Source: Gordonia neofelifaecis NRRL B-59395 (lineage in GTDB: Bacteria; Actinomycetota; Actinomycetes; Mycobacteriales; Mycobacteriaceae). Taken from it: 64,000 nucleotides of DNA. The stretch lies in contig NZ_AEUD01000001.1 in the NCBI RefSeq assembly GCF_000192435.1, positions 186,001 to 250,000 of the forward strand, written 5' to 3'. Under the pieces are notes generated by a model, which did no database searches, had not been told where the DNA came from, and was given only the letters and a program-made list of their open reading frames with translations. The translations under genes and the position numbers were made by a program. This document shows positions 1 to 12,084 of this stretch, one piece after another (positions within the stretch are counted from its first letter, which is position 1; every line of letters begins with the position of its first letter).

Positions 1-530
1 CCGACCAGGGTGATGACCCACATCAGCGTTCCGCGCATGACGATCGGCAGGACATGCATCGCCCCGCGCTCCCAGCGGCGCATGCCGTATGCGCGGGCAC
101 CGGACGTCTCGATCGCCTTGCCGAACATCGTCATGTGGCGGCACTCGTCGCCCATCTCGGTCAGTGAGTAGTGGGTCGTCGCCGCGGCGGGGTCTGCGCG
201 CATCAGTCGGATCAACAGCGCGCGATTGAGGAGGTTCTCGAACCAGATCCCGACCGACAGGATGTTCGCCATCTCCTGCCGCGACAGTTCGATCCGCTGC
301 TCACCGGTCATGGCGTCCCACACGTCGGTGCCGTGCAGGGTGACGACCGCCGGCGGAAGGAAGTACTTGCCGTCCACCAGCGGCGCGTCGTAATCGATGT
401 CGATGATCGGGTCGTACGAGCGGTTGGACGAACTCTTGAGCAGACGATGCGCGATGGTGGTCCGTGCGTCGCGGTAGTCCTGTCGAGATTTCGGCGTCGG
501 TGTGGTTCTGATGTCGTCTGTCGTGCTCAT
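1..530 (-). CDS. AurF-like diiron oxygenase, partial (N-terminal part)
   Basis: The reading frame starts at an ATG (530) and stays open to the left edge, so only about 176 residues are visible and the C-terminus lies outside. The visible part has the helical, metal-ligand style of the AurF/p-aminobenzoate N-oxygenase diiron family: a Glu in SRQEMANI, the segment HYSLTEMGDECRHMTMFGKA with the typical E-x3-H spacing, and a later Met/Trp-rich helix. Family members use a diiron centre and O2 to oxidise amines or other small molecules; the substrate here is unknown. A dyad-symmetric promoter region lies just upstream (578-632), suggesting repressor control. The family assignment is from motif recognition only. 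Confidence 0.75.
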   Translation of the reverse strand, partial: MSTTDDIRTTPTPKSRQDYRDARTTIAHRLLKSSSNRSYDPIIDIDYDAPLVDGKYFLPPAVVTLHGTDVWDAMTGEQRIELSRQEMANILSVGIWFENLLNRALLIRLMRADPAAATTHYSLTEMGDECRHMTMFGKAIETSGARAYGMRRWERGAMHVLPIVMRGTLMWVITLV

Positions 531-577
531 GGCAATCCTTGTCGACTCGGTGTCGACGACCTGATCGCGATCGTCGA

Positions 578-632
578 GACGTCAGTGATGAACATCACGT
601 TACCACTGAATAATGGAACAATCACTGATGTC
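578..632. promoter_or_regulatory. Inverted-repeat operator candidate between the diiron oxygenase and the downstream gene
   Basis: A 12-base arm at 578-589 (GACGTCAGTGAT) is matched in inverted orientation, 11 of 12 bases, at 621-632. Inside it is a perfect GTGAT-N4-ATCAC dyad (585-598). The segment between is the most AT-rich stretch nearby and could hold the promoter of the leftward oxygenase gene. Such dyads are typical of TetR-type operators, but no regulator gene is visible in the window. Confidence 0.45.
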
Positions 633-668
633 ATCTCGGGGAGTGCTGGTCGGTCCGAGCCGCCGAGC

Positions 669-1265
669 GTGACGGTCATTCGACGGTCCGACGGCCCCCT
701 GGACACCTGGTCCGACTTCCGTACCGTCGAGAACATGGAGATCGAGGCCAGGCAGGAGTTGACCGCCAAGTCGGTGCTGGTGATGTTCGTCCTCCCCGTC
801 GTCTTCGTGGCGATCGGGCTGTGGATGGTCCTCGCTGCCGACAGTTCGTCGTTCCAGCGGGTCATCGGCTGGGCGTCGATCATCTTCTTCGGCGTCGGGG
901 GTGCGGTGATGGCCGGGCGCTTCCTGTTCGGCGACCGGGGAGTCCTGCTGGTCGACGACGCCGGGATCAGCGGTGCCGGACGACTGGGACAGGCCCGGTG
1001 GTCGGTGCCGTGGTCGAGGATCGACGCCGTCTACGCCGTCACCCAGCATGTCCCGGGCTCATCCGTCGAGCACGTGGCTGTCAGCGTGCTCGACGACCCG
1101 GCCGAGGAATCCTCGGCGATGGCTCGAATGACGGGCGACCTGGTCGGTGTCCCGACCTCGGCAACCGGCCGGATCGCCAGTTGGCAGCCAGGAGTGAGAC
1201 CGCCGGTCGACGACGTGCTGGCCGCGGTCGCCACCCGAGGCGTCACCGTCGTCGACCTCAGGTAG
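669..1265 (+). CDS. Small membrane protein with PH-like domain (STM3941-like)
   Basis: A protein of about 198 residues if the GTG at 669 is used, or 176 from the ATG at 735; neither start has a good ribosome-binding site. Two hydrophobic helices (SVLVMFVLPVVFVAIGLWMV and VIGWASIIFFGVGGAVMAG) are followed by a hydrophilic beta-rich domain containing VLLVDDAGISG and WSRIDAVYAV. Two helices plus a PH-like fold resemble the STM3941 family of uncharacterised membrane proteins. It is divergent from the diiron oxygenase and convergent with the SWIM gene. Function unknown. The frame is open further upstream, but that part runs antisense to the oxygenase and is not taken as coding. Confidence 0.6.
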   Translation: MTVIRRSDGPLDTWSDFRTVENMEIEARQELTAKSVLVMFVLPVVFVAIGLWMVLAADSSSFQRVIGWASIIFFGVGGAVMAGRFLFGDRGVLLVDDAGISGAGRLGQARWSVPWSRIDAVYAVTQHVPGSSVEHVAVSVLDDPAEESSAMARMTGDLVGVPTSATGRIASWQPGVRPPVDDVLAAVATRGVTVVDLR

Positions 1266-1277
1266 GTCTGTGCAAGG

Positions 1278-2030
1278 TCAACGCCTGCGCGTAAGGATCT
1301 CGTAGAACGTCGCCAGGTCGTCGAGAGCCTCGCCGGCTTCGGTCGCCGCGACACCGGTCGCGCGCAGTGCCTGCCGCAGCACGGTCGGGTCGAGGTCGGT
1401 GAGCGGGTCCGCGGCCGGGAAGGTGGGTGGAGTCGGCGGCAGCCGGTGATCGCCGTAGGGATCGTCGGGGAGGAGCGGGTCACCGGACGCCGGCGACGGC
1501 GACGCGGAGTCGTCGTCCTGGGCGGCCGCCAGCAGCTCCGGCAGATCGGTGCCCATCACGGTCAGCAGGGCGGTCGGCCGCCGATCGATCTCCGCGGCCA
1601 CCTCGAATGCCACGGCCAGGACATGCGTGCACCTGGGCGCCTCGTCCGGGCACGTGCAGTCGGAGGCGACGTCGGCCGGCTCGGTCGGTGCGATGAGCTC
1701 CCCGAGGCCCGGGGGCTGCTCGCCGCGCGCGAGATCGAGCAGGTCGTCGGCGCGTCCGGTGCGGCGCAGCAGTTCGACCACCGTCGCCGCGTCGACGGTT
1801 CGGGTCTCCAGGCGCACCTCGAACGGATCCAGTTGGCTGCCGCGGACGGAGGCGGTCACCAAGCCGTGCCCGATGTGCAGTCCCTCGACGTGCCGGTCAC
1901 GGAAGTAGCGGCGCGCCCCGGTGATGTGCCGATGGTCGGCGCCGGACTCGACGACGCCGACGAAGGCTCTCGACCATCCGGTGATCCCGTAGCCGCGGAC
2001 CGCAGCTCTGCGCTTGCGCCCCGGACTCAT
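1278..2030 (-). CDS. SWIM zinc-finger protein
   Basis: A 250-residue protein with a SWIM zinc-binding motif, CxC-x6-CxH, formed by C125, C127, C134 and H136 (SDCTCPDEAPRCTHVLA). SWIM domains bind zinc and are thought to mediate DNA or protein contacts. The ATG has a GGAGG ribosome-binding site. The gene lies 13 bases downstream of the SNF2 helicase on the same strand. This helicase/SWIM pairing recurs in actinobacteria and suggests that the two act in one complex. The N-terminus is basic and the C-terminus is Pro/Asp/Ser-rich and probably disordered. Biological process unknown; a nucleic-acid role is inferred. Confidence 0.8.
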   Translation of the reverse strand: MSPGRKRRAAVRGYGITGWSRAFVGVVESGADHRHITGARRYFRDRHVEGLHIGHGLVTASVRGSQLDPFEVRLETRTVDAATVVELLRRTGRADDLLDLARGEQPPGLGELIAPTEPADVASDCTCPDEAPRCTHVLAVAFEVAAEIDRRPTALLTVMGTDLPELLAAAQDDDSASPSPASGDPLLPDDPYGDHRLPPTPPTFPAADPLTDLDPTVLRQALRATGVAATEAGEALDDLATFYEILTRRR

Positions 2031-2043
2031 CGGTCCTCCGTTC

Positions 2044-4950
2044 TCACTCGGACACCGCCTCGTCGCGCAGCGCGAGCAGATCCATGAGGGTGTCGTCGTC
2101 GAGGTCGCTGAGCCAGGATTCGCCCGTGCTGAGCGTCAGCCGGGACAGTTCGCGTTTGGACGCGACCATCTCGTCGATGCGTTCCTCGAGGGTGCCGACG
2201 CACACGAATTTCCGCACCTGGACGTTCCGTGTCTGCCCGATGCGGTACGCGCGGTCGGTAGCCTGGTCCTCGACCGCGGGATTCCACCACCGGTCCGCAT
2301 GGATGACGTGATTCGCCGCGACCATGTTGAGTCCGGTGCCGCCGGCCTTCAGCGTGGCGATCAGCACCGGCGGACCGTCGGGCGAGGAGAAGCGGGCCAC
2401 CATCGCATCGCGCTGATCGCGGGAACTGCCGCCGTGCAGGACCGGGACCGCCGTGCCGAGGACCGGTTCGAGCCAGCCGGACAGCAATTCGGCGAACGCG
2501 GCGAACTGAGTGAAGACGAGTGCGCGATCGCCCTCGGCGATGAGCGTGGTCAGCACGTCCACCAGCAGTTCGACCTTGCCCGAGCGGTGGCGTCCCCGCC
2601 GGAGCATCCCGGAACCGTCGTCGAAATAGTGGGCCGGATGGTTGCAGATCTGCTTGAGGCGAGTCAGCGCGGCCAGGACGGTCCGGCGGCGGGGTCCGCC
2701 CTGACCGGTGTCGGCGAGTGCCTCGTGCAACTCGTTGAGAACCGCCTGGTACAGGCCGGCCTGCTCGCTCGAGAGGTTGGTGCGCACTATCAGCTCGGAC
2801 TTGGCGGGGAGGTCGGGCACGATCGTCGGATCGGTCTTCTCCCGGCGGAGGATGAACGGTCTGGTCACCGCGGACAGTCGAGCGATGGCCCGGGGATCAC
2901 GGTCGCGCTCGATCGGCTCGGCGAATCGTGCCCGGAACTTGGAGGCACTGCCGAGCATGCCAGGGTTCACCAGATCGATGATCGCCCGCAGATCTTCGAG
3001 ACGGTTCTCCACCGGCGTCCCGGTCAGCGCGATCCGTTGCCGGGCAGGCACCGCCCGCAGCGCCTTCGCCGCCGCGGTGTGCACGTTCTTCACGTGCTGG
3101 GCCTCGTCCACGACCAACTCGGTCCATGGCAGGGCTGCCAGGGCGGCGCGGTCGCGGGCGAGCGTGGCGAAGGTGGTGAGCACCACGTCCGGCGGATCGG
3201 CCGTCAGCGAGTCGGCGGATCGGCCGGTGCCGTGATGCACGACCACCCGAAGATGCGGTGCGAACGTCGACAGCTCCCGATGCCAGTTGCCGATCACCGA
3301 CATCGGGCAGACCACCAGGGCGGGGGACGAGTCCGGCGACCGTTCGCGGTTGCCGGTGAGCATCGCGATGACCTGCACGGTCTTGCCGAGTCCCATGTCG
3401 TCGGCGAGGACGGCGCCGGCACCGATGCCGCCGAGCGCGGTGAGCCATTCGAGTCCGCGCTGCTGGTACGGCCGCAACTCGGCGCGCAAGGAGGTCGGCG
3501 GGGCGATCGACGGCGGCGCGAAGACTCCGTCGGCGGCGATGTCGTCGAGCCAGCCGAGACCGCTGACCGAGGTGACCGGAACCGGTAGTGCGCCATCCGC
3601 GTCGGTGACGAGGGCGAGCAGTTCGGCCATCGTCGGTGCCTTGTCCTCGGGCTTCATCGCGCGTTGTGCGGCGATGAACGCCGCGGCGCGATGGAGTGCA
3701 GCACCCTCGGCACGCAGCCATTTGCCGCGCAGCCGCACCAGGTCGCCGCTCTGCTGGGCGAGCTCGTCGATGTCCGACTGCGACAGTTCCCGAGCGTCGG
3801 GTGCGTCGCCGAGGGCGAGGCGCCACTCGAAGTCGGAGATCTCGTCGAGGCCGACGAAACCCGGACGGGAGCCGCCTCCCGGAGTCTGCTGCGAGCGGAT
3901 CGACAGCGACGGCGTCACCGCCGCGATCGACGACGGGAGCAGGACGTGCACGCCCGCGGCCTGGAGATCCGCGGCGCCGTAGGTCAGGAGGTCGTCGACG
4001 ACACCGGTGGTGAGCAGGTAGTCGAGACTGTGCGGATCGGCTTCGGCCCGGCCGAGTTCACCGAATGTGGTCGCGGCGACGGCCAGCTCAGTGGTGACGG
4101 CATCGAGCTCGTGCGGATCGAGACGGTGGGGGACCACCGGTGCGAGTTCGCCGGCCGCGGTCCGCAGGCAGACCTCGAGACGCCATCGCACTTGATCGGG
4201 AGGCGCAGGCGGAGCGCCGTGCTCGGCGTCCTCGTCCTCGGGAGGCGGATGCAGCCGCATCACGACCGACGGCTTCCCCGGTCCGGCGGTCCCGACCCAG
4301 TCCTGCCACGCCTGCAGGCTTCGCGGCCCGACCTCGGCAGCCACCAACGCGGGGGACCGTTCGGCGAGACCGGCGATCAGCGGAATCGGCGACGAGGCCC
4401 CCGTCGTCGCGAGTAGACGGCGGCACTCCTGGTCGAGCACCTCGCACGCGAAGTCGGTCACGGCACCGTTCGCGGTCGGCACCGCCGCCGGTGCCGACGC
4501 GTTGGCGATCGACAGCCAGCTGTGCCACGCGGCGGTCGGCACCGGCACCCACCGGACCTCGTAGGCGCCGCCGACCAGGCAGGTGCTGGGCGCCACCGAC
4601 CCGGAGGCGATGTACGCACGAACGCCTGCGAGCAGATAGCGGAAGTAGGCGATGTCGCCGCCGACCCGGAGATGCTCGCATCGGTCGAGAAACTCGACGG
4701 CCGACGGAACGCCGAGCCCGGTCGCCGCGTGGAACACCCGGACGCCCCCGTCGGCCGCGGACTCCACCGTGTGGCGCAGACGTTTGGCGGCGAGGAGATC
4801 GGTCAACGCGGCAGGCACGTCGACCGCGTCGCCGAGGACCGTGCCGGGTTCGGCGGGGGCATCCGGCCAGACCGCCAGGCCCAGCCCCGGCATCCACCGG
4901 ATGCGGAGTGCGATCCGGCCGTCGGTCTCGGCCACCGGCATCGCTGTCAT
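2044..4950 (-). CDS. SNF2-family DEAD/DEAH helicase
   Basis: A 968-residue Swi2/Snf2 ATPase of the bacterial HelZ/RapA-like group. The N-terminal half (about 1-480) is family-specific. The ATPase core begins with LRPYQQRGLEWL, has Walker A ADDMGLGKT near residues 513-521 and the DEAQH box near 613, followed by LTGTPVENR. The second RecA lobe includes VLFTQFAAF near 807 and the motif ATDRAYRIGQTRNVQV near 897. Such proteins translocate on double-stranded DNA and remodel protein-DNA complexes; the target here is unknown. It is the first gene of a probable two-gene operon with the SWIM protein. Confidence 0.93.
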   Translation of the reverse strand: MTAMPVAETDGRIALRIRWMPGLGLAVWPDAPAEPGTVLGDAVDVPAALTDLLAAKRLRHTVESAADGGVRVFHAATGLGVPSAVEFLDRCEHLRVGGDIAYFRYLLAGVRAYIASGSVAPSTCLVGGAYEVRWVPVPTAAWHSWLSIANASAPAAVPTANGAVTDFACEVLDQECRRLLATTGASSPIPLIAGLAERSPALVAAEVGPRSLQAWQDWVGTAGPGKPSVVMRLHPPPEDEDAEHGAPPAPPDQVRWRLEVCLRTAAGELAPVVPHRLDPHELDAVTTELAVAATTFGELGRAEADPHSLDYLLTTGVVDDLLTYGAADLQAAGVHVLLPSSIAAVTPSLSIRSQQTPGGGSRPGFVGLDEISDFEWRLALGDAPDARELSQSDIDELAQQSGDLVRLRGKWLRAEGAALHRAAAFIAAQRAMKPEDKAPTMAELLALVTDADGALPVPVTSVSGLGWLDDIAADGVFAPPSIAPPTSLRAELRPYQQRGLEWLTALGGIGAGAVLADDMGLGKTVQVIAMLTGNRERSPDSSPALVVCPMSVIGNWHRELSTFAPHLRVVVHHGTGRSADSLTADPPDVVLTTFATLARDRAALAALPWTELVVDEAQHVKNVHTAAAKALRAVPARQRIALTGTPVENRLEDLRAIIDLVNPGMLGSASKFRARFAEPIERDRDPRAIARLSAVTRPFILRREKTDPTIVPDLPAKSELIVRTNLSSEQAGLYQAVLNELHEALADTGQGGPRRRTVLAALTRLKQICNHPAHYFDDGSGMLRRGRHRSGKVELLVDVLTTLIAEGDRALVFTQFAAFAELLSGWLEPVLGTAVPVLHGGSSRDQRDAMVARFSSPDGPPVLIATLKAGGTGLNMVAANHVIHADRWWNPAVEDQATDRAYRIGQTRNVQVRKFVCVGTLEERIDEMVASKRELSRLTLSTGESWLSDLDDDTLMDLLALRDEAVSE

Positions 4951-5042
4951 GTCAGTACTTGTACCTCAGGGGTACGACATCCTCGTCCGACCGGCCGGTC
5001 GGCCCAGCATCCATACATCGAGCGTCCATATATAAGGAGCCG

Positions 5043-6065
5043 TCAGCCCGCCGAACTGCTGTTGAGGGAGACCTTCACGTCGTTCAGCACCAGCCAGGCC
5101 GCGGCCAGGCCCGACGTCTCGTACCAGACGGTGTCGTCGACCGACAGCACGCGATTCCAGGTCGGCGCGCCCATGTCCTTCCAGCGATCGCTGAGCAGGA
5201 CGTCCTTGCCGCGCTCGAGTCCCTTCTCACCCTGGTAACTGACGTAGATGAGGTCGGCGTCCGCGTCGGAGAAGTTGGCGTCGGTCGCGGGCACCGCATC
5301 CGGTGTGCGCTGGGGAGCCGGGCGGGCGACGCCGATGATCGCCATGATCTGAGCGCCGAAGGATGAGGTGCCCTCGATCATCTCGGCATCGGGCGTGAAC
5401 CGCACCAGCGAGACCTCACTGTGCGGCGCATCCATCACCCGGCCGACGCGATGCGCCTCCGCGGTGAATTCGGCCAGACGCGCGGTCGCTGCGCCGGTCC
5501 GATTCATCCCGGCGGCGACATCACGGAAGGCCTGCTGCCAATCGCCCGCCGGATCGACCGTGACGGTGCGTGCGGTTCCGAGCGCGCCAGTCGCGCGCAG
5601 AGCGGTGAGGCGGTCCGCCGTCTCCGGTGACGACAGCACGACCTCCGGTGCGGCCTTCTTCACAGCCGTCGCATCGGGCGTGTCGCCCAGGGTCGGGATC
5701 GAGGTGAACTGCGGGCCGAGATACTCGGGCACCGATCCCGCCGGTGCCGCGAGTCCTTTGACCTGAGCACCCATCCCGAGCGCGCACAGGGCGTCCAGCA
5801 GGGCCGGGTCGGTGACGACGATCCGCGTCACGTCTGCCCGACCTGGGTCGGGTGCCGTCGGACCGAGGCATGTCTTGGCGTAGTCGCGGCCCGGATTGAC
5901 GATGTTGACCTCGGCGATCCGCGTGACCGTGGTGGAGATGACCGATCCCTCGGGCGTGCGGAGGACGTCGTCGTCGCCGGCGCAGGCGCTCAGGCCGGCA
6001 GTCAGTGCGAGCGTCGCCGCGACGGCGACGGCGCGCTGCGGAACGCTCGGAGGCATGGAGAACAC
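5043..6065 (-). CDS. fecB: Iron-siderophore substrate-binding lipoprotein (FecB-like)
   Basis: A 340-residue periplasmic binding protein. It starts with a signal peptide and lipobox (LTAGLSAC, lipidated C28), so it should be anchored outside the membrane. The mature part has the class III binding-protein layout (RIVVTDPALLDALCALGMG, PEVVLSSPETADRL) typical of Fe3+-siderophore receptors. The start is set at a GTG because the -10 element TAGCGT (complement of 6072-6077) lies six bases before it, implying a leaderless mRNA; an ATG nine bases downstream is the alternative. It is divergent from ctaD, as fecB is in M. tuberculosis. No permease or ATPase lies nearby, so its transporter partners are elsewhere. 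Confidence 0.85.
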   Translation of the reverse strand: MFSMPPSVPQRAVAVAATLALTAGLSACAGDDDVLRTPEGSVISTTVTRIAEVNIVNPGRDYAKTCLGPTAPDPGRADVTRIVVTDPALLDALCALGMGAQVKGLAAPAGSVPEYLGPQFTSIPTLGDTPDATAVKKAAPEVVLSSPETADRLTALRATGALGTARTVTVDPAGDWQQAFRDVAAGMNRTGAATARLAEFTAEAHRVGRVMDAPHSEVSLVRFTPDAEMIEGTSSFGAQIMAIIGVARPAPQRTPDAVPATDANFSDADADLIYVSYQGEKGLERGKDVLLSDRWKDMGAPTWNRVLSVDDTVWYETSGLAAAWLVLNDVKVSLNSSSAG

Positions 6066-6285
6066 CCGCCTACGCTAGCACCGGCGGCTCGCCGTGAAAT
6101 GGGGCTACCTGCGGCGACGACTCGGGTCTATCTTGGAATTACGACAGATCGTAGGACCCGGTCGGAACAGTGCACAGGTCTGGTTTACGATCAGTACGTA
6201 GCGCTAGCGCCAGAGTTGGCACGACAGCAGAGTTTTGGGCCGTTAGGCCCGGTGCCGATCTTGCGGTGCCGAGGAGGAGGAATCT

Positions 6286-9295
<3,010 letters not shown>

Positions 9296-9299
9296 GCGC

Positions 9300-10037
9300 A
9301 TGACCACCTCGGTCGCGCGGCAGTACGAGCGCCTGGTCTCGTACCTCGGCCGGTACGACGATCCGGAGGATCCGCAGAACGTGCAGGCCATGCAGATGGT
9401 GCTGCACATCGAGAAGAAGGATCCGCCCGATCGGCATCGGCTGCTGGTGGCAGCCGCGCGGGCGGTCGTGCTGCTGTGCCTCGATCCGCGAGTCGGCGAC
9501 GACGGCGAGTGGGCGGCACCGATGGACGCCTGGTGCGATGAGCGGATCCGGAAGATCGCACGCCGCGGTCGGGGAGCGCAGTGGGCGGCCGCGCAGGACG
9601 TTTCGGGCGTCACCGCCGTCGTGGACGGCGTCGAGGCGCGGGCTTACGTGCCGAGCCGGATCGGCGACGTCGACAAGCGCGTCGCGAAGCTGCAGATCGG
9701 CGGAACCGAGGTCGACGGCGATCTGCCGGGCGAAGACGCCGCGGCGGGGCCGGCCGGCGGTCTCGTCCTCTGGGTCAACCCGGCCCTGGAGATGACGGTC
9801 GGAAAGACGGCTGCGCAGGTGGGGCACGCATCGATGCTGGGTGTCCGGCTGATGTCGGAGACCGAGGCCGCGGACTGGTACGACCGCGGGTGTCCCCTCG
9901 ACGTCCGGATGCCCGGTCCCCAGCGCTGGGCCGGATTGGTGGAGCAGGCGGCCACAGGCTCCGCGGTGCCTGTCCAGGACGCCGGCTTCACCGAGATCGA
10001 GCCGGGCTCGATGACGGTGATCGCCGAGCGCACCTGA
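9300..10037 (+). CDS. PTH2-family peptidyl-tRNA hydrolase-like protein
   Basis: A 245-residue protein whose C-terminal part (from about residue 150) carries the PTH2 signature GKTAAQVGHASML near residue 167, preceded by LVLWVNPALEMTV. PTH2 enzymes release peptides from peptidyl-tRNA that has dropped off the ribosome. The N-terminal 140 residues (MTTSVARQYERLVSYLG onward) are an extra helical region typical of the actinobacterial members. The ATG lies four bases after the serB stop, so it is almost certainly co-transcribed with serB. A bacterial PTH1 presumably exists elsewhere, so this may be an auxiliary or differently specific enzyme. Confidence 0.8.
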   Translation: MTTSVARQYERLVSYLGRYDDPEDPQNVQAMQMVLHIEKKDPPDRHRLLVAAARAVVLLCLDPRVGDDGEWAAPMDAWCDERIRKIARRGRGAQWAAAQDVSGVTAVVDGVEARAYVPSRIGDVDKRVAKLQIGGTEVDGDLPGEDAAAGPAGGLVLWVNPALEMTVGKTAAQVGHASMLGVRLMSETEAADWYDRGCPLDVRMPGPQRWAGLVEQAATGSAVPVQDAGFTEIEPGSMTVIAERT

Positions 10038-10047
10038 GCGCCGCCGG

Positions 10048-11082
10048 TCACCTCGCGGGCGGGGCCAGCTTCTCCACGGTGCCGAACCACACGTCGCGGT
10101 CGCCGGCGAGCGGGGCCAGGATGAGCTCGTCGGCGCCGATCCGCTGGGCGAAGCGGTCGAGCTGGGCGAGGACGTCGTCGGGGGTGCCGACCGCGGCGAG
10201 GCGCAGCATCTCGTCGACCTGCGCGCCCTGCGGGCCGTCGAGCAGTGCCTCCGCCTCCGCAGTCGTCATGTTCCGGCCGCGGTTGAAGAGGAACTTGATG
10301 CGGTGGATCTTGGCCTGCCGCAGCTGCTCGTGGGCGCGATCGGCATCGTCGTCGGCGATGACGGTGGCGGCGGCCATCACATGGGGCGCGGTCTCGCCGC
10401 CGTCGCGAGTCGGCGCCGGCCGGAAGTCGCGGAGGTACAGCGAGATCGCCTGTTCCAGCGCCTGCGGCGCGAAGTGCGAGGCGAACGCGTAGGGGAGGCC
10501 GAGGGCCGCGGCGAGCTGGGCGCCGAACAGCGACGAGCCGAGGATGTACAGCGGCACGTGCGTTCCGGAACCGGGCGTGGCGATCACACCGTGGACCGGG
10601 GTGCCCGCGAAGTACCGCTGCAGTTCCACGACGTCGGCGGGGAAGTTCTCCGCATCCGACGGCGTGCGGCGCAGGGCGGTGAAAGTCGCGTGATCGCCGC
10701 CGGGAGCGCGGCCGAGGCCGAGGTCGATCCGGCCGGGGTAGAGCTCGGCGAGGGTGCCGTACTGCTCGGCGATCGCCAGCGGCGAGTGGTTGGGGAGCAT
10801 CACGCCGCCGGAGCCGAGACGGATCCTCGAGGTGTGGGCCGCCATGTGGGCGACGAGCACCGCCGGGGCCGCCGACGCGATCGCAGGCATGTTGTGGTGC
10901 TCCGCGTACCAGATGCGCTCATATCCGGTCTGATCGGCGAACTGCGCCATCCGGCGGGAGTGCGCCAGGGATTCGGCGACGGTCTCGCCTGCGCCCACCT
11001 GGGCCAGATCGAGGAGCGAGAACGGGACGCGCGGCGCGGCTGCGCGCGAGGCGTCGGGGTCGGGGAGGACGGAATCGGTCAC
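10048..11082 (-). CDS. LLM-class flavin-dependent oxidoreductase
   Basis: A 344-residue luciferase-like monooxygenase. Visible hallmarks are PFSLLDLAQVGAG at the N-terminus, YERIWYAEHHNMPAIAS, RIRLGSGGVMLPNHSPLAIAEQ and the GRIDLGLGRAPGGD loop, which place it in the MsnO8/YhbW-type group. Such enzymes use FMNH2 or F420; this subgroup is usually FMN-type and the substrate is unknown. The start is a GTG at 11082. It is convergent with the PTH2 gene (10-base gap) and divergent from the ABC ATPase gene. Confidence 0.88.
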   Translation of the reverse strand: MTDSVLPDPDASRAAAPRVPFSLLDLAQVGAGETVAESLAHSRRMAQFADQTGYERIWYAEHHNMPAIASAAPAVLVAHMAAHTSRIRLGSGGVMLPNHSPLAIAEQYGTLAELYPGRIDLGLGRAPGGDHATFTALRRTPSDAENFPADVVELQRYFAGTPVHGVIATPGSGTHVPLYILGSSLFGAQLAAALGLPYAFASHFAPQALEQAISLYLRDFRPAPTRDGGETAPHVMAAATVIADDDADRAHEQLRQAKIHRIKFLFNRGRNMTTAEAEALLDGPQGAQVDEMLRLAAVGTPDDVLAQLDRFAQRIGADELILAPLAGDRDVWFGTVEKLAPPAR

Positions 11083-11156
11083 TGAAGGTTCAGCGGCGGG
11101 CGTCGTCTTTGTATTCCGCTGCGCGGCAGATGTGAGGCATCCGGCAACATGGAGGC

Positions 11157-11993
11157 GTGACCGAACTCATCGCTGATCCCGACCTCCTCATCGACTTCCG
11201 TGACGTCTCGCTCGTCCGGGACGGAAAGACGCTCGTCGGCCCGGTGAACTGGCAGGTGGAGCTCGACGAGCGATGGGTGATCATCGGGCCCAACGGTGCG
11301 GGTAAGACGTCGTTGCTGCGGATGGCCGCGGCGATGGACTTCCCGACCCGCGGTGACGCCTTCGTCGTCGGCGAACGGCTGGGCCGGGTAGACGTCCGCG
11401 AACTGTCGACGCGGATCGGCATGGTGAGTTCGGCGATGGCCGCACGCGTGCCAGGAGATGAGCTGGTGTCGGATCTGGTGATCTCGGCGGGTTACTCGGT
11501 CCTCGGGCGCTGGCGCGAGGAGTACGACGACATGGACCGCGCCCAGGCCTCCGACATTCTGGAGTCGATGGGTGCCGAGCACCTCGCCGGCCGGCGGTTC
11601 GGCACGCTGTCGGAGGGGGAGCGCAAGCGGGTCCTGATCGCCCGCGGCCTGATGACCGATCCGGAACTGCTGCTGCTCGACGAACCGGCGGCCGGACTGG
11701 ATCTCGGCGGGCGCGAGGAACTCGTCGATCGCCTCAGTGCGCTCGCGGCGGACCCGGACTCGCCGGCGCTGGTGCTGATCACGCACCACGTCGAGGAGAT
11801 CCCGCCGGGCTTCACGAACATCATGATGCTGTCGGAGGGCGGCGTCACCGCCCAGGGCCCGCTCGACGAGGCGCTGACCGCGGAGAACCTCACGACGACC
11901 TTCCGGCAGAACATCGCGCTCACCCACGACGACGGTCGTTACTTCGCCCGTCGGGCGCGCCGTGCGGGCGGGCATCGTCGCGGCGAAGGATGA
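11157..11993 (+). CDS. ABC transporter ATP-binding protein (Rv3041c-like)
   Basis: A 278-residue single ABC ATPase: Walker A GPNGAGKTS, signature LSEGERKRV, Walker B ELLLLDEP and the switch His in LVLITHHVEEIP. It hydrolyses ATP to drive a transporter or another process, but no membrane subunit gene is adjacent. The sequence is of the ModF/YlmA-like soluble type, so the partner is unknown. The GTG start follows a GGAGG and also lies six bases after a CAACAT -10-like element. Its position between serB and a NUDIX gene matches the M. tuberculosis order. Confidence 0.9.
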   Translation: MTELIADPDLLIDFRDVSLVRDGKTLVGPVNWQVELDERWVIIGPNGAGKTSLLRMAAAMDFPTRGDAFVVGERLGRVDVRELSTRIGMVSSAMAARVPGDELVSDLVISAGYSVLGRWREEYDDMDRAQASDILESMGAEHLAGRRFGTLSEGERKRVLIARGLMTDPELLLLDEPAAGLDLGGREELVDRLSALAADPDSPALVLITHHVEEIPPGFTNIMMLSEGGVTAQGPLDEALTAENLTTTFRQNIALTHDDGRYFARRARRAGGHRRGEG

Positions 11994-12038
11994 CCGTGCA
12001 CGTCCGCACTGACGGCGTCCGGGTTAAGGTCGATGCAG

Positions 12039-12056
12039 ACCGAGCGCTTGCTCGGT
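12039..12056. promoter_or_regulatory. TetR-type operator candidate before the NUDIX gene
   Basis: A perfect dyad with 7-base arms, ACCGAGC-GCTT-GCTCGGT, lies 29 bases before the NUDIX start codon. The architecture is typical of TetR-family operators in actinobacteria. The binding protein is not identifiable here. Confidence 0.55.
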
Positions 12057-12084
12057 AGCGATCGGTCGTGACGAAGGAGTTCGC

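Noticed and set aside
2014-3588. 524-codon frame antisense to the SNF2 helicase
   Set aside because: Composition is typical of a shadow frame, and the helicase motifs are on the other strand.
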